A DNA stretch of 48,412 bases from the NCBI RefSeq assembly GCF_009939295.1, contig NZ_WVIC01000033.1, forward strand, positions 1-48,412, read 5' to 3'. How positions within the stretch are numbered: position 1 is the first letter of the stretch; every line of letters begins with the position of its first letter. The position numbers and the translations under genes are program-made. The DNA is from Petrachloros mirabilis ULC683. GTDB lineage: Bacteria; Cyanobacteriota; Cyanobacteriia; Thermosynechococcales; Thermosynechococcaceae. A model generated the notes under the pieces. That model made no database searches and was not told the DNA's origin. It saw nothing but the letters and a program-made list of their open reading frames with translations. Shown piece by piece: positions 31,635 to 39,156 of the stretch.

Positions 31635-32612
31635 ATGACGTTACGACCCCGCCGTCTTCGGAAATCTGAATCGATCCGTCGCCTGGTGCGCGAAATCCAG
31701 CTTACGGTTGATGATTTGATTTACCCGCTCTTTGTGATGGAGGGAGAACAGCAAAAGGTAGAAGTGCCTTCAATGCCGGGCTGCTACCGTTACTCCCTAG
31801 ATGAGTTGCTCAAGGAAATTGAAGATGCCCAGGCCGTGGGGATTGGGGCGATCGCACTTTTCCCGCTGATTCCAGACCATCAAAAAGATGCCCAAGCCAC
31901 AGAGAGCCTGAATCCAGAAGGACTGATTCCTAAAACTGTAAAGGCCATTAAGCAAGCCTTTCCAGACCTTGTAGTTATCACCGATGTTGCGCTAGACCCT
32001 TACAGCAGCTTAGGTCATGATGGGTTAGTGGATGAGCAAGGCCGCATTCTTAATGACCCTACGGTAGAAATATTGGCAAAAATGGCGCTGATTCAGGCCG
32101 AAGCAGGTGCGGATTGGGTTGCCCCATCTGACATGATGGATGGTCGCGTGGGTGCCATTCGCAAGGTGTTGGATGCTTCAGGCCATTGGAAGGTAAGTAT
32201 TCTGGCTTATTCAGCCAAATATGCTTCGGCTTACTATGGCCCTTTTCGAGATGCGCTAGAGTCTGCACCTCGGTTTGGTGACAAAAAAACCTATCAAATG
32301 GACTCAGCCAATGCCCTTGAAGCACTAAAGGAAGTGAACCTGGATATTGCCGAAGGCGCAGATATTGTCATGGTCAAACCTGCCTTGGCATACATGGATA
32401 TCATTCACCGCATCAGGACTTCAACCCATTTGCCTGTAGCGGCCTACAATGTGAGCGGGGAGTACGCCATGATCAAGGCTGCTGCCCAAAAGGGCTGGAT
32501 TGACGAAAAAGCCATCATGCTGGAAACGCTCACCAGTCTAAAACGGGCTGGGGCAAACCTAATTTTGACCTATTTTGCCAAGGAGGCCGCACTGCTGCTG
32601 CGGAACTCATAG
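31635..32612 (+). CDS. hemB: Delta-aminolevulinic acid dehydratase, zinc-independent type
   Basis: Condenses two 5-aminolevulinate molecules to porphobilinogen for heme and chlorophyll. From ATG at 31635 the product has 325 residues. The metal site reads DVALDPYSSLGHDG (residues 117-130): the three zinc cysteines of the DXCXC...GHCG form are Ala119, Asp121 and Asp129, as in magnesium-type enzymes. Catalytic lysines are in YSAKYASAYY and MVKPALAY. Under a Zur-type operator, this is a zinc-sparing replacement for a zinc enzyme. Confidence 0.95.
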   Translation: MTLRPRRLRKSESIRRLVREIQLTVDDLIYPLFVMEGEQQKVEVPSMPGCYRYSLDELLKEIEDAQAVGIGAIALFPLIPDHQKDAQATESLNPEGLIPKTVKAIKQAFPDLVVITDVALDPYSSLGHDGLVDEQGRILNDPTVEILAKMALIQAEAGADWVAPSDMMDGRVGAIRKVLDASGHWKVSILAYSAKYASAYYGPFRDALESAPRFGDKKTYQMDSANALEALKEVNLDIAEGADIVMVKPALAYMDIIHRIRTSTHLPVAAYNVSGEYAMIKAAAQKGWIDEKAIMLETLTSLKRAGANLILTYFAKEAALLLRNS

Positions 32613-32842
32613 GCGACTTTTTCTATAGGGATCTCAACAAAATCTGGAGAATATTCTGCTCTGATGTATGAAGTTCTTAGTAGAAGTTCTTTGTACAAGT
32701 CTCCGTTGTGGCGATCGCCCATCGTAGTATGACGTACGAACCCTGATGAATTTAGGAATGGCGGTAGAGATCTTGTACAGCGGGTGTCCGTGCCTAGTTT
32801 GGCAGTTGATCGGGGTCATGCCTTGCGATCGCAGTTGGGCAT

Positions 32843-32969
32843 GTTCTAGAGCGGGGTCAACTGGTCAAAATCGTCACCCATGGTCAAAATCGTCACCCAT
32901 ACTGAATTGCTAGCCCAGGCGAGACGGTATGCTCAGCTTTACGAGATGCAATTTGCGGATTCCCAGCAG
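32843..32969 (+). pseudogene. ABC-exporter C-terminal remnant, copy A
   Basis: The + strand encodes [13 protein letters not shown], then TELLAQARRYAQLYEMQFAD after removing a 19-bp tandem duplication (32863-32881 and 32882-32900). This is the last ~35 residues of an ABC exporter ATPase. A related remnant lies at 38785. In the 32613-33191 gap I see nothing else I can support. Confidence 0.7.
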
Positions 32970-33191
32970 AACAAATTCCGCCACTCTTGCCCTCTGTCCA
33001 AGACCCTCTGGTGGGGGCAGGTGTCAATCTGCGACTGACGGCAACCCAACCAACCATCGCTCAATTTTCTCTGGTCTAATCATCGCTATGACATTGGCCT
33101 CGATTCCAGGGGCAATTCTCTGACCACCTGCTGAATGGGGTCGTATCTGGGCAAACCCCGAATATTCTGGAAGCAACCCTGAAACAATTGA

Positions 33192-34085
33192 TCAATCCTG
33201 CAAAGTTTGCAGAAACTGGCAGGCCGTCTGGATTGCTTGCAGGCTGCCAGGATTGATCAAACCATAGTAGTCCGCCTGATGCACCTGACCCGATTGCACC
33301 GCCGACAGTTGTTGCCAGAAGGGCTCAGTCCTGAGGGCATCCAGCATCCCTGGCGCTGCTTCAACCGTAATCAGTATCTCTGGATTGGCTTCTAGCACCT
33401 TTTCGGCGGAGAGAGTTACATAGCCGCTAAAAGGACCGCTGCCTTGCAGGTCAGCGACCACATTTTGGAACTGAAAGCGGGTCAGTAAATCGCCAGCCCA
33501 ACTGTCTTTATTCGGTGCCAGTAGGGGCTGTTGACTGGTCAATACCAGAATGGAGGGCTGAGATCCAAAGTCAGCAGGGGAGCAAGCTTGATACTGTGCC
33601 TGGATGGCCGTAGGTTCTGCCCCCAATTGGGTTGCCAGCGCAAGGGTAAGCTGTTCTAAATTCTGGAGCGATCCCATTTCTGTCCGCAGGGTGGAAATGT
33701 TGAGCTGCTCTAGCTTTTGCAACACCTGATCGTGGAAGCCAACCGCCCCAATCACCAGATCAGGTTCTAGAGCCACAATGGTTTCTAGATTAGGGGGGGT
33801 ACGGCCTTCGCTGACCACCGACATATCCTGAAAGCGAGGGTCATCTTGCAGCAAGCGACTGCCAGGAATGCCCACCAGTTTATCCGCATCTAGACGTTGA
33901 ACCAGATCCGCAGATAGGGAGGTGAGCGCCACCACTCGCTCTACGGAGGGCGGAGGGGATGGGGAGACAGGCGCAGAGGCCTCCGGGGGGGCAGCACAGG
34001 CAAACAGCAAAAGGCTGATACTCCCAATGGCCACCCCTTGCCGCCAGTGGTAGTGAGTAGATCCCCAGATTGTCCACACAGACAT
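33192..34085 (-). CDS. Periplasmic metal/heme-type binding lipoprotein (FecB/BtuF fold)
   Basis: From ATG at 34085 it has 297 residues. A lipobox LLLFAC places the lipid-anchored Cys at residue 30, followed by a Pro-rich linker. The rest follows the helical-backbone binding protein plan: VVALTSLSADLVQRLDADKL, TIVALEPDLVIGAV and ALRTEPFWQQLSAVQSGQVH. It is the last gene of the receptor cluster at 33.2-38.7 kb. The ligand is inferred as heme or iron chelate from the receptor type. Confidence 0.85.
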   Translation of the reverse strand: MSVWTIWGSTHYHWRQGVAIGSISLLLFACAAPPEASAPVSPSPPPSVERVVALTSLSADLVQRLDADKLVGIPGSRLLQDDPRFQDMSVVSEGRTPPNLETIVALEPDLVIGAVGFHDQVLQKLEQLNISTLRTEMGSLQNLEQLTLALATQLGAEPTAIQAQYQACSPADFGSQPSILVLTSQQPLLAPNKDSWAGDLLTRFQFQNVVADLQGSGPFSGYVTLSAEKVLEANPEILITVEAAPGMLDALRTEPFWQQLSAVQSGQVHQADYYGLINPGSLQAIQTACQFLQTLQD

Positions 34086-34115
34086 GGCTAGAATCTCCAC
34101 AAAACAACAGATCAA

Positions 34116-34973
34116 TTAGGGCTGGACAAACAGAGAAGGGGAATCGGCGTTAGAGAGGGCACCCCTAGTCTCAAAATTATCAACCGGAAACGAGGACTCA
34201 ACGGGAGCGACAGGGTAGAGTTGTAAGCCCACCGGGGTCTGGACGCGGGCTGCCTGGAGACCAAAGACAGCGGCGAGATTCTCGTCATTCAGAACCGTCT
34301 CTGGCTCACCCACAGCCCAGAGTTGACCTGTGCGTAGCATTGCCAGACGGTCACTGTAGCGAATGGCCAAATTTAGATCATGGAGAACAGTCAAGATTGT
34401 GAGCCCCTGCTGTTGATTGAGGGACTTTAGCAGCGTCAATAATTCCAGTTGGTGACGTAAATCCAGGTAGGTGGTGGGCTCATCCAATAAGAGCACCTGG
34501 GGGGTCTGAGCCAGCGCTAGAGCCAGGAAAGCCCGCTGCCGCTCTCCTCCTGACAAATGAGCGACCGGGCGATCGCGGTCAGCTTGCAGTTGGGTCAACG
34601 TCAGAGCCTGCTCCACCTGTTGGCGATCTTCGGCAGACAGTTGCCACTGCCACCAGGACTGATAGGGGGTTCGTCCTAAACTCACCAGATCCCAAACCGC
34701 TAGCCCAATAGGAACCTGAGTCTGTTGGGGTAAGAGCGCCATCTGGCGAGCCACAACTTGAGGAGGCTGCTGGTGAATGGCTTTACCATCCAGCAGGACT
34801 CGTCCGGCCTGGAGGGGTAAAATCCGGCTGATCAGCTTCAGCAGCGTGGATTTACCCGATCCATTGGCACCCACCAAACTCAACCACTCCCCTGGTTCTA
34901 AAGTCAGATGAATGCCAGCGACGGTTAAACCGGAGTCATACCCCCCGCTCAGGGCTTCTAGATTGAGGGACAT
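34116..34973 (-). CDS. ABC transporter ATP-binding protein (FecE/FhuC type)
   Basis: A 285-residue ATPase from ATG at 34973. Walker A is GANGSGKSTLLKL, signature LSGGERQRAFLALAL, Walker B VLLLDEPTTYLD, switch TVLHDLNLAIRYSD. It belongs to the siderophore/heme/cobalamin ATPase class. It is the only such ATPase in the window although two FecCD permeases are present, so it may serve both. A longer upstream frame to 35045 lacks family similarity. Confidence 0.92.
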   Translation of the reverse strand: MSLNLEALSGGYDSGLTVAGIHLTLEPGEWLSLVGANGSGKSTLLKLISRILPLQAGRVLLDGKAIHQQPPQVVARQMALLPQQTQVPIGLAVWDLVSLGRTPYQSWWQWQLSAEDRQQVEQALTLTQLQADRDRPVAHLSGGERQRAFLALALAQTPQVLLLDEPTTYLDLRHQLELLTLLKSLNQQQGLTILTVLHDLNLAIRYSDRLAMLRTGQLWAVGEPETVLNDENLAAVFGLQAARVQTPVGLQLYPVAPVESSFPVDNFETRGALSNADSPSLFVQP

Positions 34974-35045
34974 TGGTACTCCTTCATGACAGCAAACCAC
35001 GACTGAGGATTCTGCCATCCCTGGACAGCGAACAGTACGACCCAC

Positions 35046-37508
35046 CTAAAACTCCCACAAAACGCTGACCCCAAAATTAATCCCCGGTTGGGTAATCCGG
35101 GCTCGACGTTGGGCAAAGGTGGGATCATCGACACCGGTAATTTGGGGATTGAGGCGACGGGCATCAGCATAGCGAACATACTCAGTATTGAAGAGATTAA
35201 AGATTCCGGCTTGGAGGGAAAGCCCAGAGGTGGGCCGATAATACCCCAACAAATCCACCAGAGCGTAGGGGCTGGGAATGAAGTCTCCAGGATCGCTGTC
35301 GGTTCTGGCTTTGCCAACAATAGTGGTGGCCAGTTGCACGCCCCATCGATCCTGGGGTGCCTGATAGCCCAGTCCCAACACGGCCTCAATGGGGTTGATG
35401 GTTTCTAGGGGGCGGTCATTTTCATCATCGGTGCCGCGCACCCAGGCTAGCCCCCCAAAGAGGCGGAATCCGTCCGGGCCGGGGCTAAAGCGATATTCGC
35501 CCTGGGCTTCTAGTCCGTAGATACGCACCCGTCCCAGGTTCTGCGATTGAAACAGTTGGATACAGCCGGGGGTAAAGGGCGGGAAACAGCCCGGCGGATC
35601 GGTGCCCACCCTCGATCCTTCAGCGGCTCCAAAAATAAAGTTGTTGTAGAGGCTATAAAACCCGGTGAGGCTAACTCTGGCCTGGGGGAAAGCGCCGCGC
35701 ACCCCGACTTCAAAGGTGTCACTGGTTTCTGGCTTCAGGTTGGGAGCCGAGAGGGTGCGATACCCCCCCAGAGGGTTGGAGAATCCGCTGTTGAGTTCCA
35801 GGTAGGTTGGGGCACGGAAGCCCCGAGCGTAACGTCCCACTACAGCCACCTCGGGGGTGGCCTGATAGACTAGACCCAGGCTAGGAGATAGGGCTGAATC
35901 TTGTAGATTAGAGGCTTCGGCTCCTGGATTGCGCTGGTAGATGTCGTCCAGCTTGGTGGTGAGGCTGTAGTAATCGAACCGCAGCCCTGGAATCAGGGTG
36001 AACTGTCCAATGGCCATTTCATCTTGCAGGTAAACGCCAATGCGCAGGGTGTCGGAGTCGGGGAAGTCTTTGACTGGGAAGTTATCTGGGCCAATGGTGG
36101 TCGTTACTGCGCCAGTGAGCAGGTTGGTGGAGCGGCCATCCCGCACTCGCCGGTTAAAGGTATTGGAAATATCAACCCCATAGGTGAGGCGATGAGTGAC
36201 CGGTCCGGTGCTAAAGTCGCTACGAAATTGGGCTTCACCGCCGTAGATATTTTCCACGAAGCTGTTTTCGAGAACACGAGATCGGGGGGTGGGGGGTGGC
36301 GTGAAGGGCGGGGGGACAAAGGGGTTAAAGATGTCGTCCCGTAGCCGATCTTCGAGAAATTCTGCCCCTTGGTAGTAGCCCTGAATCCGAGCAAATTGGA
36401 TGATACCCCTACGGTCGGGGGGGTCGTATTCATAGGCGAGGCTGATACGCCCCCGACGATTGGCGGTTTCGGTGCGATCGCTCAAGACCTGAGACCCTGG
36501 CCCAGCAAATACCAGGTTGAGGTTGTCTGTGGCAGTGGTGAATTTACCGGAGTCGCGGTAGTATTCTCCGGTTAGGGTCAGGGTGCTGGCATCGTTGAAG
36601 CGATAGACCAGCTTGCCCAGCAGGTTATCGGTGTTTCCAGAAAAGGGATCGGCAAAGCGGCTGTCGGCATTGATTTGGCGGCGACCCCGATTGCGACGAG
36701 TATACTGCACCAGCCCTTCTAGATTGTCCAGGGCGCGAAAGGCAAAGGTGGCGGTTCCGGTGACGCCAGTGTTGACGCTGCGGTACTGCACGCCCACCTC
36801 ACCCGCGTAGTTTCGGTCAGTGCGCTCTAGAAAGTCGGCGGGGACGGGGGTGAAAAAGCTGACTACCCCGCCCAGGGCATCGCTGCCATAGAGGGCAGAA
36901 GCGGAGCCACGCAAGATTTCAATGCGCTGGAAGGCTCCAATATCGAGGTAGTTGCGACCCAGGCGGGAGGCACCAAACTCAAAGTAGGTGGGCTGCCGAA
37001 TGCCATCGACTTGAATGAGAACCCGGTTGCGTTCTAGGCCACGAATGTTGATATCGGTGAGACCGTAGGTGACATCCTCGTTGACGGTGACCCCTGGGGT
37101 ATAGCGCACCAGATCGCGCAGGTCTTGCCCCAGGGCTCGCTTTAATTCCTCAGATGTGGTGATGGTGATGTTGGCGGGCGATTGCAGGGTGGCTCTGGGG
37201 GTGCGGGTGCCGGTGACGCTAATTTCAACTTCTTCCCAGTCAATGTCTGATTCCAGAATCAGAGGGTCTGAAGACACTTCTGGGTCTGACTCGGGAGCGT
37301 CTTCATTCGGTTCTAAATCCACACTGGAATCTTGAGCCAGCAGGGCTTCAGCCTGGGTAATCGGAGTAGGGATCTGGGTGATGTCAGGAATAGAATCTGT
37401 CATCACCTCCCCGTCGGTAGCTAGAGCCGTGGCAGTAAGGGCTGGGCTTTGGCTCAGCAAAAGGGTGGCAATCATCCCTGATAGCAGTTCTAGATAAGAA
37501 TCTTTCAC
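35046..37508 (-). CDS. TonB-dependent receptor, hemoglobin/transferrin type
   Basis: Outer-membrane receptor of 820 residues with a signal peptide at the start, then a Glu/Asp-rich linker, a TonB-box-like EVEISVTGTR near residue 93, and the plug (LVRYTPGVTVNEDVTYGLTD; IQVDGIRQPTYFEFGASRLG; LRGSASALYGSDALGGVV). The GIRQ and IRGLERNRVLIQVDG style fits heme/hemoglobin-type receptors. The barrel ends GVSVLWEF with a terminal Phe, as needed for assembly. Flanked by its ATPase and permease. Confidence 0.9.
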   Translation of the reverse strand: MKDSYLELLSGMIATLLLSQSPALTATALATDGEVMTDSIPDITQIPTPITQAEALLAQDSSVDLEPNEDAPESDPEVSSDPLILESDIDWEEVEISVTGTRTPRATLQSPANITITTSEELKRALGQDLRDLVRYTPGVTVNEDVTYGLTDINIRGLERNRVLIQVDGIRQPTYFEFGASRLGRNYLDIGAFQRIEILRGSASALYGSDALGGVVSFFTPVPADFLERTDRNYAGEVGVQYRSVNTGVTGTATFAFRALDNLEGLVQYTRRNRGRRQINADSRFADPFSGNTDNLLGKLVYRFNDASTLTLTGEYYRDSGKFTTATDNLNLVFAGPGSQVLSDRTETANRRGRISLAYEYDPPDRRGIIQFARIQGYYQGAEFLEDRLRDDIFNPFVPPPFTPPPTPRSRVLENSFVENIYGGEAQFRSDFSTGPVTHRLTYGVDISNTFNRRVRDGRSTNLLTGAVTTTIGPDNFPVKDFPDSDTLRIGVYLQDEMAIGQFTLIPGLRFDYYSLTTKLDDIYQRNPGAEASNLQDSALSPSLGLVYQATPEVAVVGRYARGFRAPTYLELNSGFSNPLGGYRTLSAPNLKPETSDTFEVGVRGAFPQARVSLTGFYSLYNNFIFGAAEGSRVGTDPPGCFPPFTPGCIQLFQSQNLGRVRIYGLEAQGEYRFSPGPDGFRLFGGLAWVRGTDDENDRPLETINPIEAVLGLGYQAPQDRWGVQLATTIVGKARTDSDPGDFIPSPYALVDLLGYYRPTSGLSLQAGIFNLFNTEYVRYADARRLNPQITGVDDPTFAQRRARITQPGINFGVSVLWEF

Positions 37509-37589
37509 AAGAAGCTAATGAACGACAATAATATGAACTGGGCTAGCTTGCCCCTGTGATCAAATCCGTTGGTGAAATCCTCCTGTGGG

Positions 37590-37640
37590 GGTTCTCGGAC
37601 TCCGTCAGGAAAATCTTGATGGGTTGTAGTCCCTAAAAAT
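37590..37640. repeat. Degenerate copy of the TCAGGAAAAT hairpin repeat
   Basis: CTCCGTCAGGAAAATCTTGA, then GGGTTGTAGTCCC, is a degraded relative of the hairpins at 14963 and 39022 (TCAGGAAAATTTTGAGGG). It lies between the permease and receptor genes. Its stem is weaker here. Confidence 0.5.
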
Positions 37641-37650
37641 TGACAAGTCT

Positions 37651-38697
37651 CTAGGGGCTAGACAAAAGGGTGGTTCGACGGTAGAGCAGCCAGATAAAGA
37701 GAGGAGAGCCGAGCAAGGCCATGACGGCACCTACTGGCAGTTCCACTGCCCCCAGCCGAGCCACTAAATCCGCCAGGGTCAGCACCCAGGCTCCGCCTAG
37801 CGCAGACAAAGGAATGATCCAGCGATAGTCTGCACCTACCAACAGGCGAACCCCGTGGGGCACCACCAGCCCCACAAAGCCAATCAGACCGGCAATGCTA
37901 ACGGCTCCGGCTGCTAAGAGGGTGGCGACTCCGCCAATCAGTAGGCGCGATCGCGTCAACGACAGACCGAGGCTGACTGCCAGTTCATCCCCCAGGCTGA
38001 GCAAATTTAGGCGACGGGAGAGGAGGCAGCCTCCTATCAGAGCCAGGACAACATAGGGGGTTGCTAGGCGCAGATCCGACCAGCCCCGGCCGTTCAAGCT
38101 CCCGATCAACCAGTTCAGCGCCATCTGAATCCGGCCATCGTCTGCCAGCAGCAGCAAGGTGGTCTGTACCGCTCCCAGCAGGGAACTAACGGCAACACCG
38201 CCTAAAATCAACCGCTCGACTACAAGGCCATTGGCACCGCGACCCAGGCCGTAGACCAAAGCAGTGGTCAGCAAAGCGCCTGCCCAGGCGGCCAGAGGCA
38301 CCCAGGGCACCAACACCTGCAAGGTTAAAAACGCGATCGCCACCAGCCCCGCCCCGGCAGAAATACCCAAAATAAAGGGATCGGCCAGACCATTGCGGAG
38401 CATCCCCTGCAAGAGTGCCCCCGACATCCCCAGGGCAGCCCCCACGGTCAATGCTGCCGCAATGCGCGGTAGCCGTAAGTCCCAGAGAATGGTCTCGTGG
38501 ATGGGCAGTCCCTGATGACGCAAGGCAGCCCAGAGTTCTGTCAGGGAAATCGACACAGAACCATGTACCAGCGCCAAGACGACCGTCAGCGACAGCAAGA
38601 CTGCTAACAGTCCAGCAGTGAGTTGCGATCGCAACTCCACTGGCAGTGACCCGTCCCGACTGGACTTGGGCAGAAAACATACATTTACAGGAAGCAT
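37651..38697 (-). CDS. FecCD-family ABC permease (heme/siderophore/cobalamin)
   Basis: A 348-residue permease with about nine to ten membrane segments. LWDLRLPRIAAALTVGAALG, GLADPFILGISAGAGLVA and GLIGFVGLVVPHGVRLLVG are classic FecCD motifs. It is first in the - strand cluster followed by receptor, ATPase and binding protein. The chosen ATG at 38697 has no clear ribosome site because a 29-bp palindrome is directly upstream; a GTG 20 codons on is possible. Confidence 0.92.
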   Translation of the reverse strand: MLPVNVCFLPKSSRDGSLPVELRSQLTAGLLAVLLSLTVVLALVHGSVSISLTELWAALRHQGLPIHETILWDLRLPRIAAALTVGAALGMSGALLQGMLRNGLADPFILGISAGAGLVAIAFLTLQVLVPWVPLAAWAGALLTTALVYGLGRGANGLVVERLILGGVAVSSLLGAVQTTLLLLADDGRIQMALNWLIGSLNGRGWSDLRLATPYVVLALIGGCLLSRRLNLLSLGDELAVSLGLSLTRSRLLIGGVATLLAAGAVSIAGLIGFVGLVVPHGVRLLVGADYRWIIPLSALGGAWVLTLADLVARLGAVELPVGAVMALLGSPLFIWLLYRRTTLLSSP

Positions 38698-38700
38698 TTT

Positions 38701-38729
38701 AGTTAGTTGAGAATTAATCTCAACTAACT
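38701..38729. promoter_or_regulatory. Perfect palindrome immediately upstream of permease
   Basis: AGTTAGTTGAGA and TCTCAACTAACT are 12-base perfect arms around ATTAA. The right position for an operator or a leader hairpin covering the ribosome site, three bases before the ATG. It is not the TGATAAT type, so a different regulator would be involved. Not found elsewhere in the window. Confidence 0.5.
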
Positions 38730-38784
38730 ATAGGTAAAACTGGATCATCCTGCAAGTCCTTAGCGGGCAGAAACCTCGTGAGGA

Positions 38785-38985
38785 ATTGCTGGTATCGAAT
38801 TCAAGCCGCACTGCGGCACCTGCTCCAGGGTCGCACCAGTCTAGTAATCGCCCATCGCCTCCCTACCATTCAAGGTGCCGATCAAATTGCAGTTCTAGAG
38901 CGGGGTCAACTGGTCGAAATTGGCACCCATACTGAATTGCTAGCCCAGGGGAACGGTATGCTCAGCTCTATGATTTGCAATTCCC
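38785..38985 (+). pseudogene. ABC-exporter C-terminal remnant, copy B
   Basis: [20 protein letters not shown] and [20 protein letters not shown] are the end of an ABC exporter ATPase domain (D-loop onward, switch His in IAHRL). No Walker A part exists upstream. It is longer than copy A (32843-32969) and shares with it about 85 bases at the 3' end. The two copies flank the permease-receptor-ATPase-binding-protein cluster in the same orientation. The rest of the 38698-39156 gap holds the palindrome at 38701 and the hairpin repeat at 39022. Confidence 0.75.
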
Positions 38986-39021
38986 CATCACATCCTCGTT
39001 AACGAGTGCTCCATCAGGAAA

Positions 39022-39050
39022 ATTTTGAGGGTCTACGACCCGTCAAAAAT
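39022..39050. repeat. Hairpin repeat of the TCAGGAAAATTTTGAGGG family
   Basis: ATTTTGAGGGTC and GACCCGTCAAAAAT form a hairpin with AT-rich ends. It is the reverse orientation of the family member at 14963-14994. It lies after the ABC remnant and ~107 bp before the 3' end of tonB, so it may act as terminator. Confidence 0.55.
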
Positions 39051-39156
39051 CACCCCCACAACTGTCGCTGTTCCCCGCACTTCGTGCCACCGCACAAGAA
39101 CCAAAAGGAACAAAGGGGAGTGTAAGGTCTGCAATTTTACAAATCATTTGTTGCTA

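Noticed and set aside
38778-39002. Independent ABC-transporter gene
   Set aside because: Only the last part of an ATPase domain is present, without Walker A or signature, so it is called a remnant.
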